This document shows positions 1 to 8,085 of a DNA stretch of 29,220 nucleotides, one piece after another (position 1 is the stretch's first letter; every line of letters starts with the position of its first letter). Under the pieces are notes generated by a model. The model was not told the DNA's origin and did not search any database. It worked only from the letters and a program-made list of their open reading frames with translations. The DNA is taken from assembly GCA_964350265.1 (NCBI GenBank), contig CAYGJZ010000053.1:1-29220 (forward strand), written 5' to 3'. This DNA comes from BQJD01 sp964350265. Lineage in GTDB: Bacteria > Pseudomonadota > Gammaproteobacteria > Arenicellales > CAJQKF01. The position numbers and the translations under genes were made by a program.

Positions 1-371
1 GACAGGCCGAGGAAGATCACCCCGGTGCCACCCATGGCGGTCATCACCAGCTGGTCACCGTTGGGAATGGCGGTGATGTAGTAGCCGATGATCGGTCCGA
101 GGGTCAGCCCCATGAAGCCGGTCAGGGCAAAGACGAACAGCAGGCCGAGCGCGGAATTGCGAAAGCGCGAAGTCAGGAACAGCAGGCCGAAGTAACCCAC
201 CAGGGTGATGATCATGCCCGGGTGCGGCCAGCCGAACGCCATCGACAGTCCCGCGGTCAGGGCGCTGAACAGCAGCGTCGCGGACAGCAGGATATAGGTA
301 TTTTTCAGGACCTTGTTGGCCTCGATCCCACGAACGGGTGCGTGGGATACGGCCGGGTTCAGTCTGCTCAT
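1..371 (-). CDS. yccA: YccA-like Bax inhibitor-1 family membrane protein (5' part, runs off the window)
   Basis: The minus-strand frame starts at ATG 369-371, behind a good ribosome binding site (TTAGGAGAA), and is open to base 1, giving about 123 residues. It begins MSRLNPAVSHAPVRG. The segment KVLKNTYILLSATLLFSALT then resembles the KVLRNTYFLLSLTLAFSAIT stretch of E. coli YccA as I recall it. Several hydrophobic membrane segments follow (about residues 28-46, 51-65 and 70-95), with the family-like LTGFMGLTLGPIIGYY. In E. coli, YccA is an inner-membrane substrate and modulator of the FtsH protease; that role is inferred here by family. The 3' part lies outside the window. Confidence 0.85.
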   Translation of the reverse strand, partial: MSRLNPAVSHAPVRGIEANKVLKNTYILLSATLLFSALTAGLSMAFGWPHPGMIITLVGYFGLLFLTSRFRNSALGLLFVFALTGFMGLTLGPIIGYYITAIPNGDQLVMTAMGGTGVIFLGL

Positions 372-409
372 GTCAACCAATTCTCCTAAGGTTACGATGC
401 AATGCCTGA

Positions 410-437
410 AGAATAGCGGTTGTCGGCGGAAAATCAA
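410..437 (-). promoter_or_regulatory. Probable sigma-70 promoter of the yccA-like gene
   Basis: On the minus strand TTGATT (437 to 432) is followed after 16 bases by TATTCT (415 to 410), about 40 bases before the yccA-like ATG. Both hexamers are close to consensus. No experimental support. Confidence 0.5.
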
Positions 438-460
438 GTGTCGTTTACGTAACGGCATGC

Positions 461-489
461 TGGAGAACGGGGCCGGAAAATCCTATAAT
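461..489 (+). promoter_or_regulatory. Possible promoter of tRNA-Ser
   Basis: A perfect TATAAT (484-489) lies 17 bases after a weak -35 match, TGGAGA (461-466). The predicted start near 496 would leave a leader of about 105 bases before the tRNA. The 231 bases between the yccA-like gene and the tRNA otherwise hold no gene I can support. Confidence 0.45.
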
Positions 490-602
490 TCCAAGCCTTT
501 GCCGGCCCCGGCCGGGTCTTCGTTTGCGTTTCGTCGCCAGCGTGCCGCATGCGGCTCCGGAAGGGCCGGAATCGCGGTCACGGACGAACGTGCCCGATCC
601 GC

Positions 603-692
603 GGAGAGGTGGCTGAGCGGTCGAAAGCGGCGGTCTTGAAAACCGTTGAAGGTCTACGCCTTCCCAGGGTTCGAATCCCTGCCTCTCCGCCA
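603..692 (+). tRNA. tRNA-Ser (anticodon UGA)
   Basis: The acceptor stem GGAGAGG (603-609) pairs with CCTCTCC (682-688), followed by discriminator G and an encoded CCA (690-692). The anticodon loop CTTGAAA (635-641) gives anticodon TGA (637-639). A long variable arm lies between the anticodon stem and the T arm (GGGTTCGAATCCC), as expected for a class II serine tRNA. It reads UCN codons, mainly UCA. Confidence 0.97.
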
Positions 693-763
693 GTTGGACC
701 AGCAGGCGCCTTGCCAGCGGCATGACGCCCTCCGACCGTCCCAGCCTGTCGCCCGTCCAGAGC

Positions 764-1489
764 CTATCGCGACCAGCCGGGCTGCGCCCGCAGCCGTCCC
801 ATCACCGCGTTGACCATGCGATCGCATCGCGCGCCGTCGAAGGCGAAGGCGCCGGACAGCTGACCCTCCAGTTGCCCGGACAGCGATCGTTGCATGATCC
901 TGCGTGCCCGGTGCAGGCGTGTCTTCACCGTTTCCGGCGGAATCGACAGCGACTCGGCGGTCTCGGCGATGCTCATGCCCTCCACCGCGCGCATCATGAA
1001 CACCGAGCGGTAGGGATCGGGAAGCTGGTCCACCGCACGTTCCAGGATCCGGCCGAGTTCTCCGCTCGCCGCCAGTTGTTCCGGACCCGGTCCCGGGCTG
1101 GTCATTGCGCGAACCGCGGAGGCACGCATCGTCGAGGATGTTTCATCATCACCTCCCAGGTGATCATCGAGAAAGACGAGGCGGCGGTGGCGTCGCAGGC
1201 GTCCCAGCGCCTCGTTGACGACGATCTTCGCCAGCCAGGCACCGAGGCCATGTGGCCCGCTGAACTGGTGCAGCCTGGAAAACGCGCGCAGGTAGGATTC
1301 CTGTACCACGTCCTCGGCCTCGGCATCGTCGCTGACGATGCCCCGGGCCACCCGGAACAGGCGCTGGTTGAATCGTCGCACCAGCAGTTCGCAGGCGGCA
1401 TCGTCACCCTGGCGGATGCGTTGGACCAGTTCGGCATCCGGCACCGTGGCCGGCCCGGGTTCTCTTTCGAAGCGTTGTTTGCTGTTCAT
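764..1489 (-). CDS. ECF-family RNA polymerase sigma factor (RpoE-like)
   Basis: A 241-residue sigma-70 family protein of the extracytoplasmic-function group. Region 2 spans about residues 18-100 (DAELVQRIRQGDDAACELLV, then DAEAEDVVQESYLRAFSRL for -10 binding). Region 4 spans about 145-200 (LPDPYRSVFMMRAVEGMSI, then the helix-turn-helix ETVKTRLHRARR). The C-terminal tail GARCDRMVNAVMGRL is common in this ECF type. The frame is open further upstream, but the ATG at 1489 gives the normal family N-terminus; the extra upstream part would run through the opposite gene. No anti-sigma gene lies next to it, so how it is controlled is unclear. It is divergent from a ferritin-like lipoprotein and a cytochrome c, its likely targets. 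Confidence 0.9.
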   Translation of the reverse strand: MNSKQRFEREPGPATVPDAELVQRIRQGDDAACELLVRRFNQRLFRVARGIVSDDAEAEDVVQESYLRAFSRLHQFSGPHGLGAWLAKIVVNEALGRLRRHRRLVFLDDHLGGDDETSSTMRASAVRAMTSPGPGPEQLAASGELGRILERAVDQLPDPYRSVFMMRAVEGMSIAETAESLSIPPETVKTRLHRARRIMQRSLSGQLEGQLSGAFAFDGARCDRMVNAVMGRLRAQPGWSR

Positions 1490-1496
1490 CTGGCTA

Positions 1497-1587
1497 CCGA
1501 TGCATCGACGGGGGAAAAGGTTCCCGGAAACCTGTTTTCGATTTTTCCTCGACTCGGCGGGAACCTTTTCCGTCGCGCGGGCATTGA
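1497..1587. promoter_or_regulatory. Divergent ECF-type promoter pair on a perfect inverted repeat
   Basis: GGAAAAGGTTCCCG (1513-1526) and CGGGAACCTTTTCC (1558-1571) form a perfect 14-bp inverted repeat. Each arm carries GGAACC, the usual -35 element of ECF sigma factors, pointing outward. On the plus strand GGAACC (1560-1565) is followed after 16 bases by CATTGA (1582-1587), upstream of the ferritin-like gene. On the minus strand GGAACC (1524 to 1519) is followed after 16 bases by CATCGG (1502 to 1497), upstream of the sigma gene. Equal spacing and similar -10 elements in both directions support a shared sigma factor. CGATGCATCG (1498-1507) is an additional palindrome over the minus-strand -10. 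The promoter function is inferred. Confidence 0.6.
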
Positions 1588-1646
1588 TCCGGCAACACGT
1601 CGCAGGCGTGTGCAATCCGTTCAACCCGTACACGAGGAATCCTCCC

Positions 1647-2246
1647 ATGTCCGAACACCCTGAACCGACCCGCAACGAGCAGCGCATTGCCATGCCGGCG
1701 CGGCGCCGCTTCGTCTTCGACGGTCTTTCCCTGGCCCTGTCCGGCGCCGCCGTCGGCCTGCTCGCCGGCTGTGGCAGCCTGGTCACCGCCGCCGATGCCA
1801 GCGACGACCAGGCAGAAGCCGACGTTCGCATCCTCAACACCGCCCTCAACGCCGAACGAGAGGCGGTGGCCGCCTACCAGGTCGGCGCGGAAAGCGGCCT
1901 GTTGACCCCCGGCGTGCTGAAGGTGGCGGTCGCGTTCCAGTCCCATCACAGGGAACACGTCGAGTTGCTGGCCACCACCATCGGCACGCTGGGCGGCCAG
2001 GTCGGCGAGGCACCGGCCGGCTTCGACTTCCCGGTCGACCAGCTGCGCTCCCAGGAAGACGTGCTGAAATTTGCCGCCGGGCTGGAGCGGGGCGCGGTGA
2101 GCGCCTATGCCGGCGCGATCCCGCTGTTCGACAACCGCGACCTGTCGGCGGCCGCCGCCAGCATTCTCGCCGACGAAGCCATGCACTGGGCAGTGCTGCG
2201 CCAGGCCCTCGGCCTGGACCCGGTGCCCGGTGCCTTCTTCTCGTGA
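1647..2246 (+). CDS. Ferritin-like domain lipoprotein, exported
   Basis: A 199-residue protein. The start ATG has GAGGAA (1634-1639) seven bases upstream. The N-terminus has a twin-arginine-like run (residues 19-21, RRRFVFDG), a hydrophobic stretch and a lipobox LLAGC with Cys42, so it is probably an exported lipoprotein, perhaps by the Tat route. The mature part looks like a four-helix ferritin-like fold, with acidic and histidine helices NAEREAVAAYQVGAES, SHHREHVELLA, LERGAVSAYAGAIPLF and ADEAMHWAVLRQ. The spacing suits a di-metal site, but I cannot assign every ligand. Such proteins bind iron or another metal or handle peroxide; the substrate here is unknown. The stop overlaps the cytochrome c start (GTGA). 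Confidence 0.8.
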   Translation: MSEHPEPTRNEQRIAMPARRRFVFDGLSLALSGAAVGLLAGCGSLVTAADASDDQAEADVRILNTALNAEREAVAAYQVGAESGLLTPGVLKVAVAFQSHHREHVELLATTIGTLGGQVGEAPAGFDFPVDQLRSQEDVLKFAAGLERGAVSAYAGAIPLFDNRDLSAAAASILADEAMHWAVLRQALGLDPVPGAFFS

Positions 2247-2704
2247 TCGGCACCCTTGAACGCCTCGCCGTGGTCGCCTCGTCGGCGACCACGGCAGGGT
2301 GCCGACGGGCGTGGTCGGCGGGCCTGGTCCTGGCCCTGTGCCTGCTGGCCTGGCCGCCGGGGGCGATGCCGGCAGCCCCGGACCCGGTGGCCGGGGAAGC
2401 CGTCTACCAGCGATGCATCGGCTGTCACTCGCTGGACCGAAACCGCACCGGGCCGAAGCACTGCGGCCTGCTGGGTCGCGTCGCCGGCTCGGTGCCGGGC
2501 TTCGACTACTCGCAGGCCATGCGCGAGGTCGGGCTGACCTGGGACGAGGCCACCCTGGAGCGGTTCCTGGCCGCACCCACGGCGGTGGTGCCGGGCACCA
2601 GCATGGCGCAGGCCGGGATCATCGACGCGCAGGACCGCATCGACCTGGTCGCCTACCTCGCCTCGGTGAGCCACGACCCGGAGCGGTGCGCGGTCAATCC
2701 GTAG
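2243..2704 (+). CDS. Class I c-type cytochrome, periplasmic
   Basis: A 153-residue protein starting with GTG inside the preceding stop (GTGA), so translation is probably coupled to the ferritin-like gene. A signal peptide or membrane anchor covers about residues 20-45. The haem motif CIGCH is at 58-62. The family pattern continues with GP (70-71), GRVAGSVPGFDYSQAM, LTWDE, and VPGTSM with Met121 as the likely sixth iron ligand, then a C-terminal helix (DRIDLVAYLASV). This resembles soluble class I cytochromes of the c2/mitochondrial type that carry electrons in the periplasm. Two extra cysteines (74 and 149) could form a disulfide. Its 3' end overlaps the convergent redoxin gene by 11 bases. 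Confidence 0.88.
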   Translation: MIGTLERLAVVASSATTAGCRRAWSAGLVLALCLLAWPPGAMPAAPDPVAGEAVYQRCIGCHSLDRNRTGPKHCGLLGRVAGSVPGFDYSQAMREVGLTWDEATLERFLAAPTAVVPGTSMAQAGIIDAQDRIDLVAYLASVSHDPERCAVNP

Positions 2705-3451
2705 CATCCTGTCCGCCGAGGGCGGCAGCGGTCCCGTCCAGGCCACAGCCATCCTCGTCGCAGCGACCGCTCGACTCGCCTTCGGTGGTCGCAACAACGC
2801 TGGGTTGCGTGGCACTGCGCTCCTGCAGCAGGCGCATGATCTCGGCGCCGACCACGAGGTCCTCGACCTGGCCGAACCAGTGCTGCCTGAGGCTGCCGCG
2901 CGCATCGATCAGCAGCAGGGTCGGCGTGCCCCGCATGCGGTAGGCGGCCATGGTCCGCGGCACGCCGACGCCGTCCGGGCGGTCCACCGCCACCGGGAAG
3001 CCGACCCGGTACTCGTGCAGGAAGGCGGCCAGCGAGACCGGGGTCATGGCCTGGTGGTGCTCGAAGACCGTATGCAGACCGAGCACCACGACGTCGTCCT
3101 CGGCGAACGTGTGACGGATGCGCTGGGCCTGGGGAATGCCGTGGGACACGCAGCCCGGGCAGAGCATCTGGAAGGCCTCGATGGCCACCACCCGGCCCCG
3201 NNNNNNNNNNNNNNNNNNNNNNNNNNNNNNNNNNNNNNNNNNNNNNNNNNNNNNNNNNNNNNNNNNNNNNNNNNNNNNNNNNNNNNNNNNNNNNNNNNNN
3301 ACACGCAGCCCGGGCAGAGCATCTGGAAGGCCTCGATGGCCACCACCCGGCCCCGAAAGTCCGCCAGGTTCGGCGACTGCTCGGTATTGAACCAGCGTTC
3401 CACCACCAGTGGCGGGGCCGCCAGGGTGCCACTTGGCGCTGCCATGCTCAT
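2694..3451 (-). CDS. Thioredoxin-fold redoxin (TlpA/AhpC-like), interrupted by an assembly gap
   Basis: As written, the gene is split by 100 N at 3201-3300. Removing the N and one copy of the flanking 55-bp repeat leaves 603 bases, a complete 200-residue frame. The start is ATG 3451 (MSMAAPSG), with GGAGAA just upstream. The protein has a thioredoxin-like fold: the redox motif CPGC at 46-49 (AFQMLCPGCV), VVVLGLHTVF at about 69-78, and the cis-proline motif RGTPTLL with Pro125. A C-terminal tail carries a second cysteine pair (CDEDGC, 179-184). No clear signal peptide is seen, so it may act in the cytoplasm as a thiol oxidoreductase or peroxidase-like protein; its partner is unknown. It converges on the cytochrome c gene. 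Confidence 0.8.
3146..3355. repeat. 55-bp direct duplication flanking a 100-N gap (assembly artefact)
   Basis: Bases 3146-3200 and 3301-3355 are identical over 55 positions and abut the N run (3201-3300) directly on both sides. This is what appears when two contigs that overlap by a k-mer are scaffolded without being merged. The duplicated part encodes the CPGC region of the redoxin. The N run is a placeholder length. Confidence 0.9.
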
Positions 3452-3826
3452 GTCTGTTCTCCGCGTGTCCCGGACTCGTTCACCCGGTCCGGGCAACGGC
3501 GAATCATTTTCGAGTCGATACCATTGGAACGTTACGCCAATCGGCGATACGGAGCAATCCCCACCCGCAACCCGGCGGCAGCGCCGCTGCCGTGTCGGGA
3601 CGCTCACCGGGGTCCGGACCCGGTGATCCCGGTTGCGCGCGCAGGGGCTCTGCGATAGGGTGCACGCCGTCGCCGCCGGGAGGGTTTCCGGCATGGGCCA
3701 TGACACGCGGAATTTGAAGCACTTACACGCATCGCGCTGGATTCACGTACAATCTTTCCGCGTACCGCCTCTCGCTCGTACCCATCCCCGTCAACACCTG
3801 TTTCCCGGAGTAGCCTGACAACGGTC
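3452..3826. other. Gene-free divergent intergenic region with two adjacent palindromes
   Basis: No convincing gene lies in these 375 bases between the divergent redoxin and sulfurtransferase genes. Two hairpins lie close together. CGGCAGC (3576-3582) pairs with GCTGCCG (3586-3592). A second near-perfect palindrome at 3604-3626 has the core GGGTCCGGACCC, flanked by TCACC and GGTGA. Neither is followed by a T run, so terminator function is doubtful; they could be operators or a short repetitive palindromic element. Confidence 0.55.
3723..3753 (+). promoter_or_regulatory. Possible promoter of the sulfurtransferase gene
   Basis: TACAAT (3748-3753) is a good -10 element about 75 bases before the sseA-like ATG. 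The only -35-like match is TTACAC (3723-3728) with a long 19-base spacer, so only the -10 is convincing. Confidence 0.35.
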
Positions 3827-4684
3827 ATGGATCATTCGCCCCTGATCAGTGCCGAGGAACTGGCCGCGCGGCCAGTGGACGACCGGCTTGTCATTTTCGA
3901 CTGCCGCTTCGTGCTGCCACGCCCGGAACAGGGCCTGGCGCAGTACCGCGAAGGACACATTCCCGGTGCCGTGTATGCCGATCTCGACCGGCACCTTGCC
4001 GACCTGACCGTACCCCGCGCCGGACGCCACCCGCTGCCCGACCGCGACGTGTTTCGTCGCTGGCTGGAATCCTGCGGCGTGTCGGACCATACCGAACTGG
4101 TCTGCTACGACGACGCCGGCGGCGCCATCGCCGCCCGCCTGTGGTGGATGGCCGGCTGGATCGGACTGGACAATGCCCGCGTGCTCGACGGCGGCCTGTC
4201 GGCGTGGACCGCGGCGGGCTTCCCGCTGGAGACCGACGTGCCCAGACCCGAGCCGGGTCGCATCACCGCCGTCGCGGCGGCGGCGGGGACCTGCGACCTC
4301 GACACCATCGAGACGATTGCCGCCGGGACAGGGGACCTCGTCCTGCTCGACGCCCGCGACCCGGATCGCTACCTCGGCCGCAAGGAGCCCCTCGACCCGG
4401 TGGCCGGGCACGTGCCCGGCGCGTTGAACGCGCCGTTCAGCGACAACCTGGACGAGCAGCGTCGTTTTCTGCCTGCCGACGTGCTGCGCGAGCGGTTCAC
4501 CGCCTTGGGCGGTGAGCGCGACCCGGCGCAGTTCGTGCACATGTGTGGTTCCGGGGTCACGGCCTGCCACAACCTGCTGGCCATGGCCGTGGCAGGATTG
4601 CCTGGCGCACGCCTGTTCCCCGGGTCCTGGAGTCAATGGGTGGACGACCCGTCCCGCCCGGTAGCCACGGAAAAGAGCGACTGA
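3827..4684 (+). CDS. sseA: 3-mercaptopyruvate / thiosulfate sulfurtransferase (tandem rhodanese)
   Basis: A 285-residue protein with two rhodanese domains (about 1-135 and 150-280). The active-site loop is in the second domain: Cys240 in CGSGVTACHN. The CGSGVT form is typical of mercaptopyruvate sulfurtransferases, whereas thiosulfate-preferring rhodaneses have CRKGVT-like loops. The matching position in domain 1 (CYDDAGGAIAAR) lacks the catalytic cysteine, as is usual. The enzyme moves sulfane sulfur to acceptors such as cyanide or thiols, in the cytoplasm since there is no signal peptide. The malic enzyme gene starts directly after its stop codon, so the two are probably co-transcribed. Confidence 0.88.
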   Translation: MDHSPLISAEELAARPVDDRLVIFDCRFVLPRPEQGLAQYREGHIPGAVYADLDRHLADLTVPRAGRHPLPDRDVFRRWLESCGVSDHTELVCYDDAGGAIAARLWWMAGWIGLDNARVLDGGLSAWTAAGFPLETDVPRPEPGRITAVAAAAGTCDLDTIETIAAGTGDLVLLDARDPDRYLGRKEPLDPVAGHVPGALNAPFSDNLDEQRRFLPADVLRERFTALGGERDPAQFVHMCGSGVTACHNLLAMAVAGLPGARLFPGSWSQWVDDPSRPVATEKSD

Positions 4685-5913
<1,229 letters not shown>

Positions 5914-5917
<4 letters not shown>

Positions 5918-5955
5918 CCGATTTCACAACAAAGATGGTTCCTGAATCGCTATGA
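5914..5955 (+). CDS. 13-codon mini-ORF bridging maeB and sucC (putative translational coupler)
   Basis: ATG 5914 overlaps the maeB TGA as ATGA. The frame encodes MTDFTTKMVPESL and stops at 5953-5955, where the TGA overlaps the sucC ATG, again as ATGA. A ribosome finishing maeB could therefore restart here and hand over to sucC, which has no clear Shine-Dalgarno sequence of its own. Whether the peptide itself matters is unknown; the coupling role is inferred from geometry only. Confidence 0.35.
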
Positions 5956-7115
5956 AAATTCACGAATACCAGGGCAAGCAGATCCTCCGCGAATACGACG
6001 TCGCGGTGCCGGCCGGCAAGGCTTGCTTCAGCGTCGACGAGGCCGTGCAGGCGGCCAGGGATCTCGGCGGCAGTGTCTGGGTGGTCAAGGCCCAGATCCA
6101 CGCCGGCGGCCGGGGCAAGGGCGGTGGCGTCAAGGTCGCCAAGAGCATCGACGAGGTGCGCCAGCATGCCAGCGACATTCTCGGCATGACCCTGGTCACC
6201 CACCAGACCGGCCCCGAGGGCAAGGTGGTCAAGCGCCTGCTGGTGGAAGAGGGCGCCGACATCCGCGACGAACTGTACGTCGGCCTAGTGGTCGATCGCA
6301 GCAGCCAGCGGGTAGTGTTCATGGCCAGTTCCGAGGGCGGTACCGAGATCGAGACCGTGGCCGAGGAAACGCCGGAGAAGATCCACAAGGCGGCGGTCGA
6401 CCCGGGCACCGGGCTCACCGATGCCCAGGCCGCGGAACTGGCCCGCGCCATCGGCATCCCCGATCACCTGGTGGACGACGCGGCCGCTCTGTTCGGCAAG
6501 CTCTACCAGGCTTTCTGGGACAAGGACGCCTCGCTGGCGGAAATCAATCCGCTCATCGTCACCGGCGACGACCGCGTGCTGGCGCTGGACGCGAAGATCA
6601 ACTTCGACGAGAACGCCATGTACCGCCACCCCGAGCTGGCCGATCTGCGCGACCTCGACGAGGAGGACGCCGACGAGATCGAGGCGGCCAGGTTCGGTCT
6701 CAACTACATCGCCCTCGACGGCAACATCGGCTGCCTGGTCAACGGCGCCGGCCTAGCCATGGCCACCATGGACATCATCAAGCTGTACGGCGCCGAGCCG
6801 GCCAACTTTCTCGATGTCGGCGGTGGCGCCACCACCGAGCAGGTCACCGAGGCGTTCAAGATCATGCTCAAGAACGATCGCCTGAAAGCGATCCTGGTGA
6901 ACATCTTCGGCGGCATCATGCGCTGCGACGTCATCGCCGAAGGGCTGGTGAACGCCGCCCGCGAAGTCAACCTGAACGTGCCGCTGGTGGTCCGGCTGGA
7001 AGGCACCAACGTCAAGCAGGGCCGCGAGATCATCGAGCGCTCCGGCATTGAAATCATCACCGCCACCACCATGGCCGACGCCGCGGAGAAGGTGTCGGCC
7101 GTAGCAGGAGCCTGA
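5952..7115 (+). CDS. sucC: Succinyl-CoA synthetase beta subunit (ADP-forming)
   Basis: A 387-residue beta subunit, the usual length. It opens with MKIHEYQGKQILREY and continues with an ATP-grasp domain (KAQIHAGGRGKGGGVKVAKS at about 46-65, then EEGADIRDELYVG). The metal-binding stretch is SLAEINPLIV with DAKINFDENA. The C-terminal CoA-ligase domain has NGAGLAMATMDI, FLDVGGGA and NIFGGIMRCD. With SucD it interconverts succinyl-CoA and succinate with ATP or GTP formation in the TCA cycle. It sits in an operon with maeB rather than with the sucAB dehydrogenase genes. Malate-CoA ligase (MtkA) is a related alternative, but the sequence looks like ordinary SucC. Confidence 0.95.
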   Translation: MKIHEYQGKQILREYDVAVPAGKACFSVDEAVQAARDLGGSVWVVKAQIHAGGRGKGGGVKVAKSIDEVRQHASDILGMTLVTHQTGPEGKVVKRLLVEEGADIRDELYVGLVVDRSSQRVVFMASSEGGTEIETVAEETPEKIHKAAVDPGTGLTDAQAAELARAIGIPDHLVDDAAALFGKLYQAFWDKDASLAEINPLIVTGDDRVLALDAKINFDENAMYRHPELADLRDLDEEDADEIEAARFGLNYIALDGNIGCLVNGAGLAMATMDIIKLYGAEPANFLDVGGGATTEQVTEAFKIMLKNDRLKAILVNIFGGIMRCDVIAEGLVNAAREVNLNVPLVVRLEGTNVKQGREIIERSGIEIITATTMADAAEKVSAVAGA

Positions 7116-7121
7116 ATCCAC

Positions 7122-8000
<879 letters not shown>

Positions 8001-8017
8001 CCCGACGCACCCACCCG

Positions 8018-8047
8018 CGTGCCGACGGCCACCGGGTCGTCGGCACG
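8018..8047. terminator. Hairpin between convergent sucD and pntB, possible bidirectional terminator
   Basis: CGTGCCGAC (8018-8026) pairs perfectly with GTCGGCACG (8039-8047) around a 12-base loop. Its place between two converging operons suits transcription termination, but neither side has a T run. Confidence 0.35.
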
Positions 8048-8085
8048 TTGGCCGAAGCGGCCCGCCCGGGGCCGGCCCGGCGCGG

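Noticed and set aside
313..639. A plus-strand frame between the yccA-like gene and tRNA-Ser
   Set aside because: It overlaps the yccA-like start and the tRNA, has no ribosome binding site and no recognisable sequence.
3146..3355. A true direct repeat or mobile-element target duplication around the N run
   Set aside because: Exact abutment on the N run, k-mer-like length and restoration of the reading frame on collapse all favour an unmerged contig overlap.
3504..3818. Short frames in the intergenic region before sseA
   Set aside because: No ribosome binding sites, no conserved-looking sequence, and they run through the palindromes and the probable promoter.
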